A DNA stretch of 64,000 nt from Siphonodentalium dalli (GCA_032622095.1 CP136066.1:154341152-154405151), one strand, 5' to 3'. Counted from the stretch's first letter, positions 48,071 through 57,558 are shown. Program-made: numbers and translations. Notes: a model not told the origin generated them from the sequence alone.

Positions 48071-50030
48071 ATCGGAAAAAGAGAAATTGCTGAATTTCGT
48101 GAAAAACAATTTGGAAAATATGGTCAAATCATCAATTTATGGATTTTCATGAATATATATATAACCAATTCAAATTTACAAGTCCTACAAATATCATGCC
48201 TATTTTGTCGATATCACTTTCCTGAATCCAGAACTGGAATCCATTCCCAGATTCGTTAAGTATTTTTTGAGTTGTGTGCCTTCAAAAAAGCGAGTTTACC
48301 TGATTTCGGAGCCTTTATTTCGCAGAATGAGCTAAATGCCGTATTTTATGGTTAGTAATTTTAAAACTAGAGCAAAATTAAGTACTTTCTCACTATTTCA
48401 GTAATTTCCTCACTAGATAAAACACAAAGTATGATTAATATGTGCATCTATGATTAAGAAGAATAAAATATTCTCAAACAAAATGTGTGTTCCATTGTGT
48501 GGACTCAATAAATTAATATCCATATGTCCTGCTTTTCTCATAACATTTTTAGAATACTAGACTGAACAAAGTGTGAAGGAATTTCCAAATACTTTGGTGA
48601 AGAAAATTAAATTATGGCCCTATGAACTCTTAGTCTAGCCTTTTTTCCGAAAAAAATTATTAGGTTTTGTGTACATTCAGAAAAATGAACGAAAGTTTAT
48701 TGTGTAAAATTATTTGATCTGTCCTCTTAAATCATTTTTTTTATGAGAAAATAGCATTTCAATGGTTATACCAATGAATGTCACTGGATTTCACTCATCA
48801 TTATGGAAACTTACTCCAAATTTGAACGGCAGAAAAATGGGGTAGGGGAAAGAATATCAACGAAAACTTCAAAATTATGCATCTTGAAGCATATGACTTT
48901 ATATTAAAAGCGTCTGCATAAATTGTTCTTTCGAACAAAATTTAACGTTTCCTGTGTTTATGTTCATTGACAGAGCTATAATCTTTGTTATCGTAATTTG
49001 GTAGTGAAATGTCAAATTGACATTTTGGGATTGTTTTTACACAACATGGCCATACAAATCTAAATAAACGTCCAATAACGTATTAAGCAGTTTTATAATG
49101 CAACATGAATAAACACAAACTGGAAGAAAGCAACATTGTGTTTGAAATGGCTGTAATTGTGTCTGAAATGGCTGTAAATTGCATTTTATGATTTTTCCTA
49201 CCCTATACCAACGTTAAAATTTGGAGTCAGTTTCCTGAAAAAATAGAGAAATCAAGTGATATACGATGGCATAACCAATGTAATGCTAATTTTTCAACAC
49301 TAAAGTGTTGTGGGAGGAAAGTTCAAACAATTTTGCAAATTGTAAACACCCATTGTTTTTTCTATTTACGACCCAAAACCTTTTAGAATGGCCAATTTTG
49401 CCTCAAAATGGTATTTTTGGAAACAAGTTAAGACTAAGTATTCAAAGGGCCATAAGTTGATTCTTAAGCAATGTTCTGTTAATACCTTTACAATTTGTTC
49501 AATCTAGTATACTTAAAAGGTTATAAGAAAAGAATGGAATATGGATATCGAACTAATGCTTTTTATATTGCATTTTATCACACAAGTTCTATGTCAGAGG
49601 CAAATTTGGCTGTCCACACAATGGAACACATTTTGTTTCAGAATATAATCTTCTTCTTACTTACAGATGCACATATCAATAAGTTTTTTGTGTGTTTTGT
49701 CTGGTGAGGAAATTACTAAAACACTGAAAAGGCCCTTCAGTTTGCTCTAGTTTGTTAATAATTAACCATAAATAAGGCATTTTGGTTCATTCTGCGAAAT
49801 CAGGTAAACTCGCATTTTTGATGGCACACAACTCGAAAAATTCTTAACGAATCTGGGAATGTTTTTCAGTTCTGGATTAGGAAACTGAGGTCGACACAAC
49901 AGACATGCTATTTGTAGGATTTGTGAATTTGATTGTTTTTACATACATCCATGAAAATCCATACATTGATGATTTTACCAAATTTCCTCAAATTTATTTA
50001 AAGAAATTCACCAATTTCCCTTTTTCCGAT
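48071..50030. mobile_element. ~2-kb palindromic (fold-back) element
   Basis: The ends atcggaaaaagagaaattg and caatttccctttttccgat are inverted. Arms match through most of their length: cgtgtgccttc / gatggcacac, aaactcgc..gcgagttt, catcattatggaaact / agtttcctg, ccaaatttga / ttaaaatttgg, gggtagggg / cctaccc. The centre lies near 49010-49050. Each arm is just under 1 kb and diverged, so both arms are old or have evolved separately. No coding frame is supported. Confidence 0.8.
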
Positions 50031-50582
50031 TTTTTGTATGTTGTTTATGGAGGTTTTATGTGCTTATTACAGCAACAAAAATATGTTGCTATTAGTTCCG
50101 GGTTTGGTATTTTTTCCCCTCATAAATGCACTGAACTACATGCAGTTTACCGACTTCAGGCCTTCATTAACTCGTCAATCATATCGCGTGGTTAGATTTG
50201 TGCACTCAAATAATATTTACATCGCCCGTCTGTTTTACACTAAATCTGTTCGGTGATTGGTCAGCTGCCAATTGGGTAACCCGTTCCATACCCCAATAAC
50301 ACAGACCTTACACGAACACGACGTCACAAATTGTTGACAATCATTAAAAATGTCAGCAGAATAATTGGGCGTTCTTTTCAAAGTTCAGCGGAATTGCATC
50401 TGAAGCCAGTTATTTGTATCGATCACGTTATCGTTGCTAAGTGATTGGAAATCTTATATCGGGCTGACATAATGTGCTGTGTGGGGCTATTCTCAAATTC
50501 TCGGCAGATTTTGTGAAAATAAATAAGAATACACTGAGCTTTTTATAGTAATAAATCATCAAAAAGCTATATAAATATAAGA
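50031..50582. other. no feature recognised
   Basis: No gene or repeat recognised. Confidence 0.35.
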
Positions 50583-50757
50583 CATGAATGTAGTGGGTGT
50601 GTGTATTGTTGTTGTTGTTGTTGTTGTTGTTGTGGGTTTACGGAGCTGAAGTCGTTAGGGCACATTTAGTGAGAACCGCTTCGCGGATCACACAATGTGC
50701 CCCAGCGACCAAATCGCCGCATCCCCAATAAAACAGATACCCACTTCATTCATTTCT
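50583..50757. repeat. palindromic element with (GTT)n and inner hairpin
   Basis: The outer arms are atgaatgtagtgggtgtgtg and cagatacccacttcattcat. A (TTG)n run lies at 50605-50632. An inner stem, gtcgttagggcacat / atgtgccccagcgac, surrounds ccgcttcgcgg. Confidence 0.65.
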
Positions 50758-50908
50758 TAAAAACATGATCGCATTCGAGGAGTACAATGGGATCTATATG
50801 TATGCTTTAGCTCCCCATTTCACAACGCAGATAACAAACTATATATAGCAATATTTCTGTCTGGCATGCTGACGACGACAATTGAAGTAACATAGCTGAG
50901 ACACTTAA

Positions 50909-51462
50909 ACCCCTGTCACACTCAGGCCGGCGCTCTCACTGCGCTGCAAAAGTACCAACATATGACTAACACGCAGGAGGAGCGCCGAAAACTGTAGAAA
51001 ATTGTCAAACTTTTAAAACAAAGTATGCTCCTATTGCGTTCCTACTTTGTCAAGTCTCACGCTCTTAGTGCGTCCAAGTCGCTGTCATTGTGATGCTAGT
51101 ACGTTCTCAATAAGTTCGCAAAACGCTCTCTGCGCGGGCGCGGAGAGTATAGATAGCGCCCCTGCGTTCTCCAGTCATGGTCAGTTTTTAGGTTGTGGGG
51201 AAAATACCCAACACTTCGCAATAAATTAGCTGTCCGATTAAACTACTGTCACACTCCGCTGCGATCAGGCCGGCGCTTGCATTGCGCTGAAAAATAATCA
51301 AAGCGCCAAGCAAAGCGCAGTAAGGTATCCAAGAACGTATTGGTGACGCAGTGGACACTGGATAGGACGGGAGAGGGTCTCTGTGATCGCTCCAGAGCGT
51401 CAGAGCGCCGCGCTTGTTTTGTGAATGCACAAAACAAGCGCAGAAGTAGTATAGATGGCTCG
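50909..51462. repeat. left inverted arm of the TTAA element
   Basis: The outer terminus is at 50909 and a second terminus copy at 51242, both after TTAA. The inner part includes the cgcttgttttgtg-aat-gcacaaaacaagcg hairpin near 51409-51443. The arm is clearly richer in G+C than its surroundings, and its translation in the 180-codon minus frame is incidental. Confidence 0.75.
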
Positions 51463-51527
51463 TTAGGTTCACATCTAAAAATAGAATTTTTGGGTCTAAA
51501 ATTGTTTGTACTAAAATATTCCCAAAA

Positions 51528-51706
51528 AAAAATTTCAAAAATTTCCAAAACTTACAAAATTTCCAAAACTTCCAAAATTTCCAAAACTTCCAAAATTTCC
51601 AAAATTTCCAAAACTTCCAAAATTTCCAAAACTCCAAAAATTTCCAAAACTTCCAAAATTTCAAAAATTTCAAAAACTTCCAAAATTTCCAAAACTTCCA
51701 AAATTT
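51528..51706. repeat. 9/18-bp minisatellite (ttccaaaat/ttccaaaac)
   Basis: About 20 units of ttccaaaa followed by c or t alternate almost regularly. A period of nine keeps frames open on both strands (KFWKFWKF on minus, KISKTSKI on plus). These are not genes. Confidence 0.95.
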
Positions 51707-52059
51707 CAATATAATGAAGATGACGAGCAACCAATTTTCGACTGGCCTGAGGCATTACGTTATGGAATGAATAACGACAGCGGATCAGAATGCATACATA
51801 TAGTACGTCACTTGGACATTTTATCAGTTTATCACGTGATCACTAAATGTGGCAATCGGGTATCCACCGGTGCCTGCAATGTATTATTTATAATAATTGG
51901 ACTCATTGATCTCACGTAAATAATACTCTTAGTTGTTCCAATAAAATAGTTATCAAATTCGATCACCAATAGATTTGACTGTGGAATGTAATGACCTTTA
52001 ACTTATTTATCGATCTAAAGGGACACTCATTATGAATGAATGTTAACAATACAAGCGCA

Positions 52060-52298
52060 CGAATGAAGAGCGTTGAACATATACGAAATTACTACACGAA
52101 TGAATTGAACCTTGAAATTTATATTTCACATCTTACCAACAACAGCTACAGACATAATCATAGTATTATACTGTCTTGCATGTACACACGCTATGACATC
52201 ATTAAAGGCGGACAATCCACTCACGGTGTGACAACAGATACGGACATAGGCATAGTGTTATACAGTCTTCTATGTACCACGCTATGACACCATTAACG
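52060..52298. repeat. spaced direct repeat, copy 1
   Basis: Shares cgaatgaagag, cactacacgaatgaa-like, tatatttcacatctt, catagtgttatacagtcttc and cacgctatgacaccattaa-like blocks with 53961-54206. Within each copy an ~88-bp unit is itself repeated about twice. Confidence 0.75.
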
Positions 52299-52340
52299 TA
52301 CATTGGATGTTAGGTCTATGACTCTTGAGTATGCACCAAT

Positions 52341-53189
52341 CAATGAGCAAATGAGCAAAAAAATGAGCAAATGAGCAAAAAAATGAGCAAATGAGCAAGA
52401 AAATGAGCAAATGAGCAAGAAAATGAGCAAATGAGCAAGAAAATGAGCAAATCAGCAATAAAAATGAGCAAATGAGCAAAAAAATGAGCAAATGAGCAAG
52501 AAAATGAGCAAATGAGCAAGAAAATGAGCAAATGAGCAATAAAAATGAGCAAATGAGCAAGACAATGAGCAAATGAGCAAAAAAATTAGCAAATGAGCAA
52601 GAAAATGAGCAAATGAGCAAGAAAATGAGCAAATGAGCAAGAAAATGAGCAAATGAGCAAATGAGCAATAAAAATGAGCAAATGACCAAAAAAATGAGCA
52701 AATGAGCAAGAAAATGAGCAACTGAGCAAGAAAATGAGCAAATGAGCAATAAAAATGAGCAACTGAGCAAGAAAATGAGCAAATGAGCAAAAAAATGAAC
52801 AAATGAACAATAAAAATGAGCAAACAAATGAGCAAATGAGCAAAAAAATGAGCAAATGAGCAAAAAAAATGAGCAAATGAGCAATAAAAATGAGCAAATG
52901 AGCAAAAAAAATGAGCAAATGAGCAATAAAAATGAGCAATAAAAATGAGCAAATGAGCAAAAAAATGAGCAAATGAGCAAAAAAAATGAGCAAATGAGCA
53001 ATAAAAATGAGCAAATGAGCAATTAAAATGAGCAAATGAGCAATAAAAATGAGCAAATGAGCAATAAAAATGAGCAAATGAGCAAAAAAATGAGCAAATG
53101 AGCAATAAAAATGAGCAAATGAGCAAAAAAATGAGCAAATGAGCAATACAAATGAGCAAATGAGCAAGAGGTGAGCAAGTGAGCAAGTG
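52341..53189. repeat. atgagcaa-type minisatellite, ~850 bp
   Basis: Alternating atgagcaaatgagcaa and A-rich spacers (aaaa, gaaa, taaaa). Long minus-strand frames (up to 246 codons, of LLICSFF/AHLLIF type) arise because the unit lacks stop codons. They would be extremely hydrophobic and are treated as artefacts. Confidence 0.95.
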
Positions 53190-53569
53190 ATCATGTCGAT
53201 AATAAAAAGCAGCATTTTTATAGATCGAAAAGAAATTTTGTCAGAATATTGTCATCAACTCAATCAAGATCTCAACGAAACGCATTATTGACATCGATAA
53301 CTATCATGGTGCATTGACATTCATCGCCAGACAAATTTAATTCGTGTGTCTACAATACAACCTACCTATCCAAATGTCAATGCAATTATGAGTGATTTCA
53401 ATATGAGCACTCTATTATATAGATATGTGTAACCTGGTGACATGATAAATCGATTTGTGATACAAAGCTAAAGTACCGCCCATAGGGCAGATACATAGCT
53501 AAAGTACCGCTCATAGAGCAGAAGCTAAAATACCGCTCTAACGTTGTCTGAATCTACATCCCCTCATTA

Positions 53570-53715
53570 TTATATCCGTGTTTGGTCAGTTTGACCATTT
53601 TCTTCATGATCATGTTATGTATGGGTGATGTTTTCATTCGATGCTGGTATTCTATTAATCGTTCGTAACTTTTGAGAAAGAGGAACAACAACAATAACAA
53701 CAACAACAACAACAA
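53570..53715 (-). pseudogene. detached piece of the zinc-finger gene with (GTT)n
   Basis: On the minus strand it repeats residues ~126-165 of the 191-aa zinc-finger protein (FLKSYERLIEYQHRMKTSP.., KLTKHGYNNE). It is preceded by a (GTT)n run read as poly-leucine instead of the acidic region, and it stops soon after. It shares substitutions (YER, QHRM) with the piece at 55783-55875, so both derive from one variant copy. The intact gene is at 54524-55099. Confidence 0.8.
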
Positions 53716-53960
53716 CCGCCGCCGTAGCGTGACGAGCAAAATGTGATGTTTACACACTTAAGCTCTGGATAAACAATACATATCGCATATGCAGCAGTCT
53801 ACTTCATTGTGAATTAAGTCACTCTGGGTTAGTTGACTACATGCATGCACACACAACACAGCCGAGGGTTATTGTAATTTAATGAAAATGTCACACCGAG
53901 GTACGCCAGCTTGATTGCTTTCAAAAAATAGTGCAACTTACCTGTTGGTAATTACTCATA

Positions 53961-54206
53961 CGAATGAAGAGTGTTTAACTGATACGAAAATACTACACGA
54001 ATGAACTGAGTCTTGACATTTATATTTCACATCTTTCTTAAATGTTCCAACACATACAGACATAGACATAGTGTTATACAGTCTTATATGTACACACGCT
54101 ACGACACCATTAAAGGTGGACAATACACTCACGATGTGACAACATATACAGACATAGACATAGTGTTATACAGTCTTCTATGTACCAACGCTATGACATA
54201 ATTAAA
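53961..54206. repeat. spaced direct repeat, copy 2
   Basis: Counterpart of 52060-52298. It contains two ~88-bp units beginning acagacatagacatagtgtt. It lies between the satellite and the zinc-finger gene. Confidence 0.75.
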
Positions 54207-54523
54207 GGGGGGTAATACACGCACGGTGTGGAATGTTAAAGTGACACGAGGTAAGGGACGTTATGTAATATTGGTGTGTGAATATTAAAGGAGCACAATG
54301 CGCTCTAAAGGGACACACGGCACTCATTTTGAATGATTGTTAAAGAAACACAATACACACGCAGTGGGTGAAAGTTAAAAAGACACAGAACAATATTTAA
54401 ACTTCAAATTTTAGGGCTCGTAATATACCATTTATGTATCGTTTCTCGCTCTACAATCTCCCCTCCCCACTTATAGATATATAACGAAGACGAGAATAAC
54501 ATGTTGATGAAGTTTATTGAAAT

Positions 54524-55099
54524 TTAATCATTGTCTGAATCTTCGACCGTTAGATTTATTTCTAAGAGTTTCTTGAATTTTCTCATCGCTTCATCTGCAG
54601 CCCATTCATTATTATATCCGTGTTTGGTCAGTTTGACCATTTTCTTCATGATCATGTTATGTATGGGTGATGTTTTCAATCGATACTGGTATTCTATTAA
54701 TCGTCTATAACTTTTGAGAAACAGAGCAAACTCTGTGTCGATGGTAGCCTCTTTTCCCGACATGCTCTCATCTCCCGACATGCTCTCTTCTCCTTTCGCA
54801 TCATTGGTGACGCGTTTCATCATACTTTTGAATGTGTCCATCTCGTTGACACATCGCGCAGCTTTCTTAAGACCGAATACCGTTCTACTACCGACGACAT
54901 TATCATCTTCTGAATCTGATATCGCTCCCCGTTCATCTTCATCTGAATCTAGAACCGCTTCGTCAGATTCTAGGTCATCGGTATCTTCTCCGAAGGGAGT
55001 TGTTTTTGTCTCGGACATAACTCCGTGTTTAATCTGTTTATGCCTTTGTAGATTGTAGTTCGTCGATAAAATAATTCCGCATAAATGACACCCGTGCAT
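54524..55099 (-). CDS. C2H2 zinc-finger/acidic protein, 191 aa
   Basis: The open frame is intact and compositionally structured. Residues 4-25 form one C2H2 finger (CHLC..H20..H25, spacing C-x2-C-x12-H-x4-H). Residues 38-66 are very acidic with Ser-Asp-Glu runs. Residues 88-117 are Met/Lys then Met-Ser-Gly rich. Residues 124-180 are a predicted helical, basic-aromatic C-terminal domain (FLKSYRRLIEYQYR, SPIHNMIMKKMVKLTKH, DEAMRKFKKLLEINL), and the tail is EDSDND. The Met at 55099 is the first in frame, and a TATAAGAG box lies ~30 bp upstream. One finger alone rarely gives sequence-specific binding, so a nucleic-acid or chromatin-associated or packaging role is only a guess. It is downstream of the basic-protein gene, same strand, inside the TTAA element. 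Partial duplicates at 53570 and 55783 cover only the C-terminal domain. Confidence 0.75.
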   Translation of the reverse strand: MHGCHLCGIILSTNYNLQRHKQIKHGVMSETKTTPFGEDTDDLESDEAVLDSDEDERGAISDSEDDNVVGSRTVFGLKKAARCVNEMDTFKSMMKRVTNDAKGEESMSGDESMSGKEATIDTEFALFLKSYRRLIEYQYRLKTSPIHNMIMKKMVKLTKHGYNNEWAADEAMRKFKKLLEINLTVEDSDND

Positions 55100-55280
55100 T
55101 ATCGCGAATTATTGGAAGAACGATCACTCTTATAAGTAGCGATAAAAAGAGAGAATAAGGTGTGGTATACAACCGTCGCGTTAAGAGTACGTTCGTCCCG
55201 GGGCTAGGGTATAGATATTTGACCGCCGGTGATTCAATTAATGCCAATTTATCAGTATGGTACTCTATGTATTCATTCAT
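55038..55280 (-). CDS. small ORF overlapping the zinc-finger start, 80 aa
   Basis: Begins 8 bp after the stop of the 107-aa gene and overlaps the first ~62 bp of the zinc-finger gene in another frame. The first half (NEYIEYHTDKLALIESPAVK, YLYPSPGTNVLLTRR) looks protein-like, and the second half is hydrophobic. It could be a real short protein, the leftover C-terminus of a deleted gene, or chance. No family recognised. Confidence 0.35.
   Translation of the reverse strand: MNEYIEYHTDKLALIESPAVKYLYPSPGTNVLLTRRLYTTPYSLFLSLLIRVIVLPIIRDNARVSFMRNYFIDELQSTKA
55127..55134 (-). promoter_or_regulatory. TATAAGAG box before the zinc-finger gene
   Basis: TATAAGAG on the minus strand ~28-35 bp upstream of the ATG at 55099. 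The same octamer occurs upstream of the 107-aa gene (55676-55683). At this distance the 5' leader would be very short. Confidence 0.4.
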
Positions 55281-55287
55281 GATTTGG

Positions 55288-55611
55288 CTAATCGTATGAC
55301 ACTTTTCTTTTCATTTTCTTCTTATTATTAGACAAACCTCCAGCTAACACTCTCTTGTTGGTTTGTTTGGACGCTTTACGTGTGTTTGTCAACTTATTTG
55401 CTGCAACTTCGGCCTTAGCCATTTCAATCGCTTGAGCGATGGGCGTCACTACGTTAATATGTGGTTTTAGAACGTCTTCTTCACTATCACTATTTTTAGT
55501 TCTGTCAATAAAGTAGCGACCCTCATTATCTGGCCTTAACTTCCCATTAATCATGTCTCTGAAATGTTTTCTCCACGTTTCAATATCTGCTGGAATATAC
55601 GGGATCGACAT
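55288..55611 (-). CDS. basic 107-aa protein of the TTAA element
   Basis: Intact open frame starting MSIPYIPADIETWRKHFRDM. The N-terminal ~40 residues look folded (aromatic and charged, RPDNEGRYFIDR), then an acidic linker (SDSEED), a short hydrophobic VVTPIAQAIEMAKAEV helix, and a strongly basic tail (KASKQTNKRV, NNKKKMKRKVS). The basic tail suggests nucleic-acid contact or nuclear import. I have a general impression that small proteins of this layout accompany C2H2/acidic proteins in virus-like or Polinton-like repeats of marine invertebrates, but I cannot verify it here. A TATAAGAG box lies ~65 bp upstream. Confidence 0.7.
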   Translation of the reverse strand: MSIPYIPADIETWRKHFRDMINGKLRPDNEGRYFIDRTKNSDSEEDVLKPHINVVTPIAQAIEMAKAEVAANKLTNTRKASKQTNKRVLAGGLSNNKKKMKRKVSYD

Positions 55612-55675
55612 GTTTCTTCAAATGTAGGGTACAAGTCACTCTTTTTTCTGCATTTTATTTTAGAAAGTTTATCGC

Positions 55676-55683
55676 CTCTTATA
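55676..55683 (-). promoter_or_regulatory. TATAAGAG box before the 107-aa gene
   Basis: Same octamer as at 55127-55134, here 65-72 bp upstream of the start at 55611. It overlaps the TAA that ends the truncated frame 55750-55679, showing how tightly the genes are packed. Confidence 0.4.
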
Positions 55684-55750
55684 AAAATCGATTATCTGGA
55701 TATTTATTAATCGAATCGTCGCTAGTCAGGTACAGATAATAATTATCCAT
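55679..55750 (-). pseudogene. first 23 codons of a further gene, truncated
   Basis: Starting at 55750 the minus strand reads MDNYYLYLTSDDS, then YPDN, and stops after NRFL at the TATAAGAG box. It has the look of a structural-protein N-terminus cut off by a deletion, but the body is missing. Family not assigned. Confidence 0.35.
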
Positions 55751-55782
55751 ATGACTATAGTTTCTACAAAAAAACAATTCAA

Positions 55783-55995
55783 AGTTTTTCTTCATGATCA
55801 TGTTATGTATGGGTGATGTTTTCATTCGATGCTGGTATTCTATTAATCGTTCGTAACTTTTGAGAAAGAGGAACAACAACAACAACAATAACAACAACAA
55901 CCGCCGCCGGCGGCGGCGGGGGCGGCGCAACAACAACAATGTTGTTGTTGTTGTTGTTGTTCCTCTTTCTCAAAAGTTACGAACGATTAATAGAA
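55783..55995. pseudogene. two head-to-head pieces of the zinc-finger gene around (GTT)n and a GC core
   Basis: 55783-55875 (minus) repeats the KSYERLIEYQHRMKTSP part and runs into (AAC)n. A ccgccgccggcggcggcggg core at about 55900-55925 follows, then (GTT)n, and at 55960-55998 (plus) ctctttctcaaaagttacga again. The arrangement is an inverted repeat: gene piece, triplet repeat, GC palindrome, triplet repeat, gene piece. Confidence 0.8.
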
Positions 55996-55999
55996 CGAT

Positions 56000-56320
56000 T
56001 CTTGCTGCGATCACGAGAAGCTAATATGCGATCTTGCTACGTCCACATACCTCTCACGTCGCTCGCTTGGCGCTTTGATTTGCGCTGTCACGGCGACAGT
56101 ACTACGTCCTGGCCAGAACGCCGAGCCTCTGCGCTTGTTTTGTGCATGCATAAAACAAGCGCGGCGCTCTGGCACCTATGGGCGACCATGGAGATCCTCG
56201 CCCGTTGTAGCCAGTGTCCACTGCGTCACCAATCGGTTCTTTGAGACCTTAGTGCGTTTAGGTGGCCGCTTTGGTACTTTTGCAGCGCAATGAGAGCGCC
56301 GGCCGGAGTGTGACAGGGGC
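56000..56320. repeat. right inverted arm of the TTAA element
   Basis: GC-rich arm complementary to parts of 50909-51462, including the gcgcttgttttgtg..acaaaacaagcgc hairpin (56129-56162) and the terminal 50 bp. The 101-codon and 72-codon plus frames and the 70-codon minus frame are incidental. Confidence 0.75.
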
Positions 56321-56486
56321 TTAATTACCTGGAAGTTGTCACGTTCAACTCTCAGAAGGAAATTGGCACCAGAAACGGGAGAACTCATGATAACATATAC
56401 TAGCTCGTATTGTTTTGATGGATCACTTTAGGTTCAATCGGGGTTGTCGTAAAGTATTTCTTTATTTTGTATAGTGCTCTGAAGCA

Positions 56487-57200
56487 CTCCGGTAGGGTGA
56501 TTAAATAGAAATGGAGAATAATCTTGTTCAAATTAGTAATTTTTATAGATATTATATCCAAATTGACAACACATACTGTCATTCTTATATATTAATTAAA
56601 GACATATTATGGACTTGTGCGGCTGCGTTAAATTGATAAGTTAGTACTCATGTGCTAAGCCAACTGGTAGAATGGTGTAGAATTCTACTAACATCGCCCA
56701 AAATCTCAAGCAAATCGACAGTACCACTCCATAGAAAACACCGTCTGAACTACGCTCAATTGAAAATATTTACATCTCGATTCGGGACGCAACAATCGTC
56801 GATAAATTAACGCCAATGATTTCGCCATCGATACTCATTGCATTTGATAAATATATATGACTGACGGTGTGTGTTGTAAATTTGGATTAATATTCATCAA
56901 AATAACTACTTTGAGCAAGATTATTCTCCATTTCTATTTGATCACCCAACCGAAGTGTTTCACATCACTTTAAATGCAGTGACTCTAGATGGCGAAATCG
57001 TTTTCGTTAGTTTATCGCCGATTGTTGCGTCCCGAATCGCGAAGTAAATATTTACAATTGAGCGTAGTTCAGACGATGTTTTCTATGCAGTTGTATGGGT
57101 CGATTTGCTTGAGAATTTCGGCGATGTTAGTAGAATGCTACATTCCTCCAGTTGCATAGCGCATGAGTACTAACTTATCAGTTTCTCACATCGTAATAAG
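56487..57200. mobile_element. A-B-A'-B' palindromic arrangement of the 41.3 kb family
   Basis: Block A (56487-56595; cactccggtagggtg, ttatatccaaattgacaac) and block B (56600-56840; aagttagtactcatg, cgattcgggacgc, gatttcgccatcg) are followed by A' (56865-56975), the complement of A, and B' (56980-57200), the complement of B. The order is therefore A, B, then inverted A, inverted B. At 41283-41745 the order is A, B'. Such a form is expected after inversion or head-to-tail fusion of palindromic copies. The conserved TIRs of the 41-kb copy are not seen here. Confidence 0.7.
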
Positions 57201-57218
57201 CCCATAATATGACTTTAA

Positions 57219-57558
57219 CCCTTTACCCAACAAAACGGCAAAAACCGGCCAAATAAAGCTTCAACAGCCTAAAATATCTTCGGTCTGTTTCAATAGAACC
57301 ATACAAATATGGATATCATTGGAACCGGCTCCTTGACCACATTGTGATAGTTACAGTTATGCCCTGTGCCAATGCATTCTCTTATATATGCGAGTCGACC
57401 ATAGGTCGCCTCGCATATAACAGAATGCATTGGCCTAAAAAATAATTATTTTTAATGTGTTAAGACAATGCATTCTCTTATATATGCGAGGCGACCTATG
57501 GTCGACTCGCATATATAAGAGAATGCATTGGCACAGGGCCGTTCTGTTGGGTAAAGGG
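57219..57558. mobile_element. complete TTAA-flanked piggyBac-like MITE
   Basis: The element starts ccctttacccaacaaaacgg after TTAA (57215-57218) and ends ccgttctgttgggtaaaggg before TTAA (57559-57562). The interior is two opposed hairpins with tgccaatgcattctctta, tatatgcgagtcgaccatag and their complements. It encodes nothing and would need a piggyBac-type transposase in trans. Confidence 0.9.

Larger units (their letters stand above)
50909..56320. mobile_element. 5.4-kb TTAA-flanked TIR element carrying a gene cluster
   Basis: TTAA at 50905-50908 and 56321-56324 brackets the inverted ends accCCTGTCACACTC..GGCCGGCGCTCTCA and TGAGAGCGCCGGCC..GAGTGTGACAGGGGC. Pairing continues through TGCGCTGCAAAAGTACCAA. 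The terminal match is about 50 bp with few mismatches, and inner arm parts also pair (gcgcttgttttgtg / acaaaacaagcgc; tggtgacgcagtggacact / agtgtccactgcgtcacca). A second TTAA-plus-left-end (actactgtcacactccg) lies at 51242, so the left side holds two nested termini. Inside are two minisatellites, a spaced direct repeat and, on the minus strand, a gene cluster (54524-55750). No transposase, integrase or polymerase is visible. Precise TTAA targeting is typical of piggyBac and Kolobok transposases, and one of these could mobilise it in trans (inference). Confidence 0.8.

Noticed and set aside
51188-51730. 180-codon minus frame with KFWKFWKF repeats
   Set aside because: Read-through of the 9-bp minisatellite into the inverted arm of the TTAA element. 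No independent coding evidence.
52282-53215. 246-, 244- and 209-codon minus-strand open frames rich in Leu, Ile, Cys, Ser and Phe
   Set aside because: They are translations of the atgagcaa minisatellite, which lacks stop codons in these frames. All three overlapping frames are open at once.
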